Positions 11,517 through 21,125 of a stretch of DNA of 49,288 bases are shown here, piece after piece. Numbering within the stretch: the stretch's first letter is position 1; each line of letters starts with the position of its first letter. This stretch comes from Micractinium sp. NFX-FRZ. Lineage: Eukaryota; Chlorophyta; Trebouxiophyceae; Chlorellales; Chlorellaceae. The stretch is taken from contig JAPTJF010000461.1 of assembly GCA_029339195.1 (NCBI GenBank), forward strand, positions 1 to 49,288, given 5' to 3'. The translations under genes and the position numbers were made by a program. The notes under the pieces are model-generated. The model was not told the DNA's origin, ran no database searches, and worked only from the letters and a program-made list of their open reading frames with translations.

Positions 11517-14500
11517 TCAGGCGGCGAGCTCAAATGGGAGCTCCAGGTGTCGCCGCGGTACCGCCGCTGGCGCTGCCGGGAAGCTCCCGGCCGCCGTGTC
11601 TGGCAGGAGGCCGTGGTGGCGCAGCGCCTCGCTGCTCAGCAGCACATAGTCTGGCAGCAGGGGGCGGCACAGCGCGGCCATGCGCGCGCGCTGCATCGGC
11701 GCCAGCGCCTTGTCTGCAGCGGGCAGGGAGACGGCAGGGGGCGTGGGGAAGGAGGCAGTCAGGTCGGTAGGGCCAGTGGGGCAGGGGCGTCTGCACATGC
11801 TGCATACAGGGCGGGGCCTGTGCACATGCACCCAAACAGAGCACGAGCCGTCGGTTGGCATGCCGCCTCGTGGCCCAGCAGGCCCAGCAGGGCCCTTCAG
11901 CTGTGCAGGGGCCGGCGTGGCAGGGGAGGATTGGAGGCATTGAGGGGGCAAGGCGTTGTGCAGGGGCAGGCGGGGCGGGAGGCAGTGGAGACACGGCAGG
12001 CAGGTGGGCGTCAAAGCGGGGCAGAGAGAGTGGCAGGGCGGGGCGACTCACTGACTGCGCAGCTCAGCTCCAGCAGTGCCATGAGCGCCTGGTCCGGCTG
12101 CTGGCTCAGCAGGCCCACGGCCTCGGTCAGGCTGAGGTAGCGGGACATGCAGGAGCTGCAGGGCAGGGGGGGAGGCGAGTCGGTTGGGTGCAGGGTGCAG
12201 GGCAGGGGGCGGCTGTGATGATGCCTGCGGGGCCTGCATGCAGCAGATCGGGTGCCGCGGGGTAGAGCGGCATGCACGAGCTGCAGGCGGGCGGGATGCA
12301 GATAGGGGGTGCGCAAGGCGGGGGCGGCAGGGGTTGGCGCGCTTGTGGAGGGCAGGCTGAGGCAGGCTGTGCCGGCAGGTGCGTGCAGGCCAGCGGGCAC
12401 CCCATGCACACATCGGCGGCTGGCAGTGCTCCATGCACCCCTGGCACGCCTGACCCAGGCTAGCCCGCCAGCCCGCCAGCCATTAAAGCAAGCCATTAGT
12501 TGACTCACCCCAGGCTTTGCTCTGGCTGGAATAGGGGCGAGCACAGCAGCTGCATGGGGATACAGAGGGGGGCTTGCAGTGGAGTGGAGTGGAGTGGAAT
12601 GGAATGGAGTGGAGACACAGAGGGGAGCACGGTCACAGCGTGGCGCAGAGGGGGGCGTGGCGCACTCCCGTGGTGCACTGCCCAGTCGCCGACCGCCCGC
12701 CTGCCCCTCCTCTCGAGGCCTACCTGCCTTCCCAGTCCCCCACCCGCAAGTCAACACCACACAAGCTGCGCCACCCCTCGGTGCACCTTCGATGCAACTT
12801 TCTTAGCTGCTTGGCTGTCGCCAGGCTGTCACCAGGTCCCCGCCACCCGGGGGCCCTTTGCTCACCTGCTGTGCCTCTGCCAGCGCCGCCAGCGCTGCGT
12901 TCGACTCGGCGCTCAGCTGTGCCAGCTTGGCGCAGTAGGCCTGGTATGGCGGCAGCAGCTGCAGGGCCTGCTGGAAGGCCAGGCCGAGGGTGATCTGCGC
13001 AGGGGGGTGGGTAGGGTGGAGGCTGGTTCATGCATGGAAGGGTTGCGGTTTGGGTGGCGGGAAGGCTGGTGCGTGGGGCGCGGTCGGGCGGGCGGGACGG
13101 CGAGGGCGTGGCAGGGGCAGAGGAAAAGGGTGCGGTGAGGGCACGTTGTTTGTGGCAAGGGTTGCCGCCAACCTCACAGCATGCATGTGTGTACCCCGCT
13201 CGCTGCCGGTGGCTCACCACTACGCCACGCCAGCGCCGCGCCGCCCCCGCCTCGGTCTCCCCGGGCAGCATGGTGTTGGACAGGCGCCAGCGGCACCAGT
13301 CGGGGCGGTGGTTGAGCAGCAGCGCATGCACGATGATCTGCAGGGGCAGGGGCAGGGGCAGGCAGGCAACGAGGAGGCAAAGGGGGACGCCGGCAGGTGA
13401 GTGAGGGGCACCCAAGTCAGCCAATCACGGCTGGCAGGAAAGGGGGCGCCCAGGCCTGGGTCAACACAGCCGACTGAGCTGGCAGGAGAAGGGGTGGGCT
13501 GGCAGTTGCGGCCCGCCTACTCACGGAGGCAGCAGCAGGCACTGAGCAGCCTGTGGCCCTCACAGGGCACAGAGACCTCCCTGCCCTCGCCGGCCCACCC
13601 TCCGCCCACCGGCTGCACGCAGCGACGCACTGCGCCCCAGTATGCTCCCAGCCCTCCCCTCCCATGCAGCAAGCCCCAGTGTGCCCCCAGCCCTCCCCTC
13701 CCATGCAGCAAGCCCCAGTGTGCCCCCAGCCCTCCCCCCCATGCAGCAAGCCCCCATGCAGCAAGCAGTTGCATGCCTCACGTGGTACATCATGGCGGGG
13801 CGCAGCCGCTCCTCCGCTGCTGCCTCGCCCAGCAGCCCGGCGTCCACCATGCCCACCGTCCGGGCAGCCAGCTCCTGGAACTCCGCCCAGTCCTGCAGAG
13901 AGGGAGGAGAGGGCACGAAGGAGGGAGAGGGAGTGGGACAGAGAGAGGGAGTGGGAAGGAACAGGGAAGCTCAAGAGGGAGTGTTTGGTAGGCGAGGAAC
14001 TTTCGACTCGGGAGCCGACCGACTCTGGTTGTTGCCAACTCGGTCGACTTTGTTGCCTCATGCCAGCCAGTGCAGTCCACATTCACCTTCATGCATGCAT
14101 GCATGCATGCACCTTTGGCGCCTGGGTGGGCAACCACAGGCAGCGTCCCAGGCGTGCATTGCCTAGTGCCTGCATGCGCGGCGGCACTGTGACTAGAGGG
14201 GCTGGCTGGCTGGCTGGCTGACCTGCAGCAGGAAGTGGGGCGTCATGGCCAGCACCCCCTCCAGCAGCTGAGGGTGGGCCAGCACCATGAGGCGCCCCAG
14301 CTCCTGGCGGGACCTGAGGCAGGGGCAGGGCAGGGAGGGAGGGTTCAGGGTGGCTGATGCATGGAAAGGCAAAAGGCCTAGGAGGGTTGGTGATGCAGGG
14401 CAGGGCAGGGAGGAGGGTTCAGGGCAGTGATGCAGGACAGCGAGAGGGCCTGGTAGGGTCGGTGGTGCAGGGCAGGGCAGGGAGGGTTCAGGGTCGGTGA

Positions 14501-15950
14501 TGCAGGGCAGGACGAGGGCCTGGTAATGCAGGGCAGGGGAGGAGGGTTCAGGGTCGGTAGTGCAGGGCAGGGGAAGTGCCTGGTAGGGTCGGTGATGCAG
14601 GGCAGGAAGAGGGTTCAGGGTCGGTGGTGCAGGCAGCGGAACGCGATGGTTGGTGGTGCAGGGCGGGGGAGGGTGGGGAGGGAGCTGGCAGTCTGCGAGG
14701 AGCACGGGGGCGGGGGCAGGCAGCGGAGAGCACTGGACAGACACACCGCTTGGCTAGGCAGTACACGAGCGCAGCGCAGCTTCCCGACTACCCTCCCCCT
14801 GCCTGCCCGCCCCGGGCAGTAGCTGCTCACCGCATCTCCATGGTGAAGCTGTCCTCCTCTGGGCTTGGGCCCGCCAGCGTGGCACGCTGATCTGGCGCCA
14901 CCTCAGCAAAGGCGGCCCGGCACAGCTCCACGCGCGCCGCAAAGGGCAGGCTGAGCAGGTTGCGCAGCACGCCTGCGTCGCTGCCACTGCTGCTGCCGCC
15001 GCAGCAGGCGGCTGCCGCCGGGGGCATCCTCGGCAGAGGCAGCGGCGCCGGCAGCGGCGCCAGCGCCGCAGGCGCGCGCGCCTCCTCGCCGCCCTCCGCC
15101 TCGTCGCTGCTGCTGCTGCTGCCCTCGCTGCCTGGCCGCCCGGCCGCAGCCGCTGCCAGCAGCACCTGCAGCGAGCTCTCCCTGTTGTCCCTCACTAGCT
15201 CCATCACCTCCTCACTGTGCTTGAGCGCCGCATTCAGGCGCAGCTCGTGTTCAAGGGCCTCAGCGGTGGCGGTGTACTGCGCCACCAGCTGCTGCCTCCG
15301 AGCCTGCGGCGCGGGGGCAGGCAGGGTGGGGTGGGGTGGAGGGTGACACAAAGGGGGCGCTAGCGCCGGTGGTGGAGGCGGGGCCAGGAAACAAGCAGCC
15401 AGCACGTGAACAGCACGAGGACAGCACAACCCTGAAAGTTTGAGAGTGAATGCCTGCCTGCCGGTGAGTGAGCGGCAGGCGCGGTTCCGGGACGTAAGCA
15501 GCCAGCACTTGACCAGCCCTGGGCGGCACACACCTTCTGGCGCTCGCGGTAGCGCTTCTGGATGACCCGGCTCTTGGACCGTGCATCGTCCCGCCTCTCC
15601 AGCGGTGCCGTTGCCTGGCCGGGTGCTGCTGGCGCCGCAGCGGTGACGCTGCCTGGGGCAGCAGACGGCACCTTCAGGCCCTGCTCTGTTGCCCCGCTGG
15701 TGCTGCTCTCAGACGCGACTGTGGTGGCCGCGGGCAGCGGGGGCGGAGGAGGCGGGGAGACAGCAGCGGCGGCTGGGGCTGCTGCTGGGTCCTGGCGGCT
15801 GCTCACGCAGAGGTATTCGATGAGGTCCAAGTCAGGGACTCCGTTTGCATCGAGCCAGAGGCCCGTGGCCACCACGTGCCCGAGTGCAGGGTTGCCCAGC
15901 TGCTGCTGGTGTGGTACAGCACTCGAGTGTGCTTGCGAGCGTGCTTGCAT
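11517..15950 (-). CDS. bZIP-like transcription factor with long C-terminal domain
   Basis: Nine exons join in phase into 560 aa: 15950-15534, 15303-14831, 14313-14223, 13892-13782, 13337-13218, 12994-12866, 12549-12509, 12155-12052, 11713-11517. Residues 120-167 look like a bZIP: basic stretch KSRVIQKRYRERQK followed by RRQQLVAQY, with Leu145 at the spacing expected for the first zipper position (R-x9-L). The usual N-x7-R is S127-x7-R135 here. The zipper is short and irregular (L145, T152, E159, L166). A disordered Ser/Ala/Pro region follows, then about 250 helical residues of unknown fold (FQELAARTVGMVDAGLL, ALLNHRPDWCRWRLS-like segments). It probably acts in the nucleus as a DNA-binding regulator. 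The start is the first in-frame ATG; a short upstream exon ending ATGG near 16095 is an alternative. Confidence 0.8.
12581..12614. repeat. GGAGT/GGAAT pentanucleotide repeat
   Basis: Nearly seven units of GGAGT or GGAAT in the intron between 12866 and 12549 of the bZIP gene. Confidence 0.9.
13651..13767. repeat. 39-bp tandem repeat, three copies
   Basis: Units start at about 13651, 13690 and 13729, each with CCATGCAGCAAGCC; the third copy is slightly degraded. It sits in the bZIP-gene intron between exons 13892-13782 and 14313-14223's downstream neighbour, that is, just 3' of the donor at 13781. Confidence 0.85.
14091..14112. repeat. ATGC microsatellite
   Basis: Five uninterrupted units of ATGC, a self-complementary repeat able to form a hairpin, within a bZIP-gene intron. 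Confidence 0.9.
14320..14660. repeat. Degenerate minisatellite
   Basis: About eight diverged units built from GGTCGGTGATGCAGGGCAGG, GGAGGGTTCAGGG and GGTAGG, with a 40-60 base period, fill most of the intron between bZIP exons 14831 and 14313. Confidence 0.8.
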
Positions 15951-16641
15951 GGCGCGCGGGGAAGCAAGCTTGAATGCAGAATGAAGAAGAAGGTCGCGAT
16001 GCGTTGCTCGCGGAGGATTCCTGGTGCTGGCAATGCCACTGTACAGCAAACAGCCTTGCAGGCACTCGAGGATTAGCTAAGCCGCCCCTCACCCATCTGC
16101 TGCTCCTTGTAACTCGCGAACGACCTGCAGAGACGCTCGAAGGCCACAAAACTCGAAGCACGCTGCGAAAATGCAAGTGTGTGTGGCCGTGACACGCGTG
16201 CTGTGCTGGCGGTCCGAATTAGGTGCAGCATACTTCTCCCAAAGGCCACAGCTGAGGTTTCAACAATGCAACAGTGGCGACAACTGGGCGGGATGACTGC
16301 AAATGGCCAGCAAGCAGCAAGCGCCACACACAGCGGCGCGAACCAGGCTGGCGTAGGGTGTTGCTCAAGCATGGAAACAGGTGGAACAACCGGCAAGATG
16401 ACAATCGGCCGCGTTGCCTTCAAAATCAAGTGTTAGGCAGCGGTCAAACAGGCGCAGAATGTAAGGGATAGGGCGAAGGCATGGAGGTCACATAATAGGG
16501 AGTCATCATTGCTTGTAGCGGCAGGGCAAGAGGGAACGGCGCTGGCACGAGGCAGCGGGTGCAGACTGCCAGCAGCCAGCGCTGGCTACGTAACCAAAAA
16601 ACAAGTACTTTGTTGGCCCAGTACATGTGTCAATGGGCAGC
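15951..16641. other. Intergenic region between bZIP and TBL genes
   Basis: Upstream leader of the bZIP gene and 3' region of the TBL-like gene. A candidate first exon of the bZIP gene (ATGG followed by GTGAGG, near 16095 on the minus strand) lies here. It could splice in phase to 15934, but that acceptor lacks a pyrimidine tract. Confidence 0.45.
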
Positions 16642-19600
16642 CTACTTGTCTGGCTGCTGCTCGGCGGTGCTTCCATCGCTGACTCTGCTGCCGCTGCTGT
16701 CCCCACTGCTGCTGCTGGCCCCACTGCTGCCGCTGCTGCTGGCGTTGCCGTTGCCGCTGGTACCGCCGACATCAGGTGGGCAGATCAGGTTCAGGAGGTA
16801 CAGGTTGAGCTCGCGGTACACCACAGCTGCAGCAGTACCACGGAGCGGTGCGGCAGGCAGGCAGGCAGGCAGTGGCGTCGTCAGCGGCGAGGGTGCGCAG
16901 GCAGGCAGCGCTACGGTCGCGCAGAGCAGAGCGTCGCAGGCAGCAGGCCAGCCACAAACCATGCCAAGCCCACTCACTGGCCACAGCCTGCAGCTGCCGC
17001 CAGGCTGCCAGCCGCTTACCGAGCCAGCCAGCCCAGGATGCAATGCAACGCCTCGCGGTCCCTCCCATCCTGCCTCCCCCGATGCCCTCCTGTCGCTCTG
17101 CCTCGCCAGCCACCCCCGCCTCCTCTCCCTCCCGATTTGCCGTCCACCTCACCCTTGAAGTGTCGTCCATCCCACATGGGGCGTGGCTTGATGAAGGTGA
17201 CAGGGCGGGTGATATTGAAGGCGTCATAAATGTCCCACCCCGCCGCCTGCGTGTGCTCAATCGCCATCGCGTCGTGCCCGCTGCAGCAGCGGGGCGCAGC
17301 AGGCACAGCAGGAGGGCGGGGGTCGGAGGTGCGACGAGGGGCAGGCGGTGGGCAGGGCGGGGCGGGAAGAAGCAGGGCGGGCCAGCAGAGCAGGCGGGCA
17401 GGGCAGGGCAGCCTCGGCCAAGGGAGGGCAGAGGAGGCAGGGGGAGGCACTCACGCCTCTGTTGGGAACTTGCCCACGCTGCCGGTCGTGGTCTTCCAAA
17501 TGGCGCGCCCGCCTTGTGCCGCCACCGCCGCCCTGCCCGCCGCTGCAATGGCGGGCCACTCCTCAAACTTATTGCTGGACCCCCAGAGGCCGGAGTTGAC
17601 CACAAGGTGGGTGGGCCGCATGTCCTTCACGGGTCCTGCCAGCCCCTGCAGGGCAGGGCAGGGCAGCGCAGGGCAGGGAGCAGCGGGGTGGGCTGCGATG
17701 AGAGGGTGTAGAACGTCACGAGATGGTGGGGCAGCATGGGGTGGGGCAGCACAACACAGCAGCATGACAGTGGCCAGCCGCAGCTACGCCCCAGGGGCCT
17801 TGCCGCAGCCCGCTGCATCCCTGTTCCCTAGCACCTGCCTTGTCCCGCGATTGCCGATGCACTGTCTACAACAAATCCCTGTCCAGGCATGCCCCCTACA
17901 CTCCCGGCCTGTCTGCCCCGTGGGGTTCAAGACCACATCCCACCCACCCACCCGCACCCCACAACACACACACACACACCTCTGCCAGGTGGTGTGCCCA
18001 GTCGGCTGGGAAGTCGCAGGTGGCGGGTGCGCAGGGCTGGCGGCCTTGTGGGTAGGGCGGGAAGCCAAAGTGGCCGTGCAGCTTGTTTGGGAAGGTGGTG
18101 AAGGTGAGGTGGGAGACTGCAGGGGGGCGAGACGTGGGGGGAGGAGGAGGGGCAGCTGTTGGGAGACTGCAGGCAGGCGAGAAAGGGGCGGGAGGAGGGG
18201 CAGGCAGGTGTTGGGGTAGGTGGTGTAGGTGAGGTGGAGCACTGCACAGTCGAGAGCGCGATGAGCATAGCAGGCGCTTGATGTGCCAGGCAGTCTGGGT
18301 GAGGTAGCAGGAGCAGCAGCGGCGGCGGCGGCAGGAGCGCCAAGAGCTCTCACCAGAGGTGCCGCTGGGGCCGAGGTTCAGTTCCAGATCAGCAAGCGTC
18401 TCTTCCTCTCCCTCTGACCTTCCTTACCTGCCCTGTCAGCCGTCGCCAGAGCACATCACAGACGTCATCCCTGCTGCTGTCACATCAGAGGTCGCCTGTC
18501 CTCACCCCTACTCCCACTAAGCTGCTGCGCCATCTGCCACGTCAGCGCTGTAGCACCTGTCACCCTCTTCTCCTCTCGCGGCGGCTTGCACCCTGGCAGG
18601 GCACCGTACATTGCTCAATCAAGACCCCAGACAACGCACCACAGCACATGCGCAGCCCCCGCCTCCCTCCCCCTTTTCAAAACCAGTGCTCACCAAACAT
18701 GCCGTCGGCGCTGTAGTACCTGTTCTCGTGCTTCTCCTCCTCCGGCGGCTTGCGCTCCTTCAGCGGGTTGTACTCCGCCCGGAAGCAGTCGCACAGCTCG
18801 CGCCCGCCAAACAGCGCGTTGGAGCCGCGCAGGAAGTCGTTCCAGCTGCACGGGGGAGGAGGAGGGGGAGGAGGCGGGAGGGGGCCGTTGGCAGGGGCGG
18901 GTCGGGGGCGGGCAGGGGCGAGTTGGCTCCTTGACCTGGGCGGGCTTGACACGTGTGCTCGTCCACCACCTGTGAAACAGCACTGTGGGCGCCTCGCCCG
19001 CCCGCCCTCCCAGCCCGCCTTCCCTCCTGCCGTTGTCCGACGCCGTGCCAGCGCCTCGCCCTGCGCCTGTGCACACTGGGCTTTCCCCCTTTGCCGCCTG
19101 CCATCACATGAGCGCACATGTGGCTCCCCCTCGCACACACTGAGTGCACCCCTTGCCTCACCTTGGCCACTCCTTCTCGTTTGCCACGCTGGGGTCGCCC
19201 GGCACCCCTCCCAGCGGGGCCGGCCAGCGCCCCTTGTCCAAAAAGTGCAGCAGCGTGAGGTACTGATACCTGCACGGGCGGCAAGCGGTTGGGTGGGTAA
19301 GAAAGTGCAGGTACTCTGGCTAGCAAAGTGCGACAGGCGGTCCGTGGGATGCCTGCAATTCCTGCAGGGAATGCTCTATATAAGAAAAGAAAAACAGGGC
19401 AGCTAAAAGCTGGCGGTGTTTGTGCGTGTCTGTGTTCAGCAAGCTGAGCGGTGCCAGGCACTGGGTGCCCCTCGGGGACGAGACAAAGTGGATGGAGAAG
19501 TTGTGATCAAGATGGGTTGCCCCAGTTGTCAGCGGAATGGCATGGCAAAACTACGGCCTCCTCCTCCCACCGGCCAGACACCCTTCAAAGCACCTGCCTG

Positions 19601-20246
19601 CCCGTCCTCGCCTGCCCGCCCCCGGCCAGCCCAACGGCAGTAGTGTACAGCTGTACTGCAAACTTGTGCGACCGACCGCGCACCTCGTCACCGAGTCCCC
19701 CACAAACACGAGCCGCTTGCCCGCCAGGCACTGCTTTGCGTCCGCATGGCTGAAACGCCGCAGGCTGCAGCCCCAGACGGACAGCTGGTCAGCGGTGCGG
19801 TTTGCCAGGCTCCACCGCACCTCCTGCCGCGGCAGCAGCGTGTTAAATGCGCAGTACGGTGGCGGTGGTGGCAGCTGTGGGCGCGGCTGCTCCCCGCCTG
19901 CAGCTGTTCCCGGGGAGCTGCCACTGTCTGGCTGTGAAACGGGCTGCAGCAGGAAATACGGGGCAGAGGAGGAGCGGGCACATTGTTGGGGGGTAGGCCA
20001 CAAATGGGGTACGCAGCCGGGGTGGGGTGCCGCTGTTTGAGACCTTGCTGCCCACCCTCCCTCCCCGCCCTCCCTACACAGGCCCCGAGGAACTCAAGTA
20101 GTAGCAGTCCCACTCACCCATCCTGACCGCACCAAGTAGCGCATCAAAGGGCTGCCCACATGCGTCTGCTGCAGCAGCACCGCCAGGCACAGCAGCAGCG
20201 CCACGCCGGACGCCGCCGCCGTGGCGGCCATGCGGCGTGCAGCCAT
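16642..20246 (-). CDS. TBL/PC-esterase family membrane-anchored SGNH protein
   Basis: Nine exons join in phase into 445 aa: 20246-20118, 19943-19684, 19269-19162, 18845-18694, 18401-18354, 18116-17980, 17645-17455, 17280-17153, 16826-16642. Residues 14-25 form a single N-terminal membrane anchor, giving a type II topology as in Golgi enzymes. The SGNH catalytic blocks are visible: VFVGDSVTRYQY with nucleophile Ser127, LVVNSGLW with Asn295, and WDGRHF with Asp379 and His382. This is the trichome birefringence-like / PC-esterase group, whose known members acetylate or otherwise acylate cell-wall glycans; the substrate here cannot be told. The C-terminal 45 residues are Ser/Gly-rich. The small exon 18401-18354 is the weakest junction. 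Upstream copies of the exon 18116 start could act as alternative acceptors. Confidence 0.83.
18110..18245. repeat. Partial duplication of an exon start and acceptor in the TBL-like gene
   Basis: The minus-strand acceptor and exon start at 18116 (CAG then TCTCCCACCTCACC) is echoed at about 18170 and at about 18240. The latter copy reads VLHLTYTTYPN where the exon reads VSHLTFTTFPN. All three share the phase needed to follow exon 18354. Confidence 0.65.
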
Positions 20247-21125
20247 CACTTCGTGCACGCCTGCAGGCAGCACAGGTTGTGATATGTGTTAATGCAAACT
20301 GGTGGTCCCAAATAGGTGCAAGGCCAAAGGCAGCGGCGCTGTGCACCGCACACCTTTGCCCGCCGTCATGCCGCCGCCGACGCCGCCAGCGTTGCGGCTG
20401 TCGGTGCCGTCTAGCGGCTACTGCAGCAATAGCTGAAACAGGCTGCGTGCGACTGTTTATCTAGCTGCGCCAATGCTAGTGAAAGAGCGGCCGCTGGTGG
20501 CGGGCGGGCGGGTTGGCGCCCAAGCGATGCGTTGTATAGCGATGGCGTTTGTTTGGGAAAACAGCATATTCAGAATCGCAGGATGCAGTGTTCAAGGCGC
20601 CGCCCACGGGAAAGTGGTTTGATTTTGCTCGCAGTGCGCCGCCTGCTGTGACACCGCATCGTGTGATCATTCGGATTGCCATGCGAACTGCCCATTAGCA
20701 GCACGCGATGGTGGCAGCGCGGCCCATACCTGGTCCAACCAACTCCCACCTGGGCAGGTGGCACCACGCCGTCAGCCCCGCCGCCTCGGCAGGTGCACGG
20801 CCGGGAGCCCACGGCCAGTGCTTCTAGCTGCTCCTGCCTGCTCAATCTGAACCTCCTGCTGGTCTGGAGGAAGCTGCTGTGCCGTGGTTCAGAACGCCCA
20901 TGGCTGCCGCCGTCTTTCTATTTGTGCAGATTCGTGGTGTGCTGTTCCTTGTGCCAAAGCGCAGGCAGCTGCACAGCGTGAGGTCATACGTCGGGATGTC
21001 ACCACTGGCATTCGCCCCAGCACTGCTGCTGTGTGCCTGTGACAGACAACAGAGGACAGATAACAAGGACGAAAATGTAGGCATGGAGGAGTGAAGAAGC
21101 GCAGGTGCATTGCAGTGGAAGTCCT
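20247..21125. other. Intergenic region between TBL and F-box/LRR genes
   Basis: Upstream leader of the TBL-like gene and 3' region of the F-box gene. Two weak coding hints lie here and neither is convincing. On plus, 20900-21094 encodes a 65-residue hydrophobic peptide starting MAAAVFLFVQIRGVLFLV. On minus, 21050-20750 has stretches such as LPPDQQEVQIEQ and GDIPTYDLTLC without consistent splice phases. Confidence 0.4.

Noticed and set aside
20900..21094. 65-residue hydrophobic plus-strand frame and scattered minus-strand coding-like pieces
   Set aside because: Too short, with no matching splice phases and no recognisable family. Kept only as a hint in the intergenic entry.
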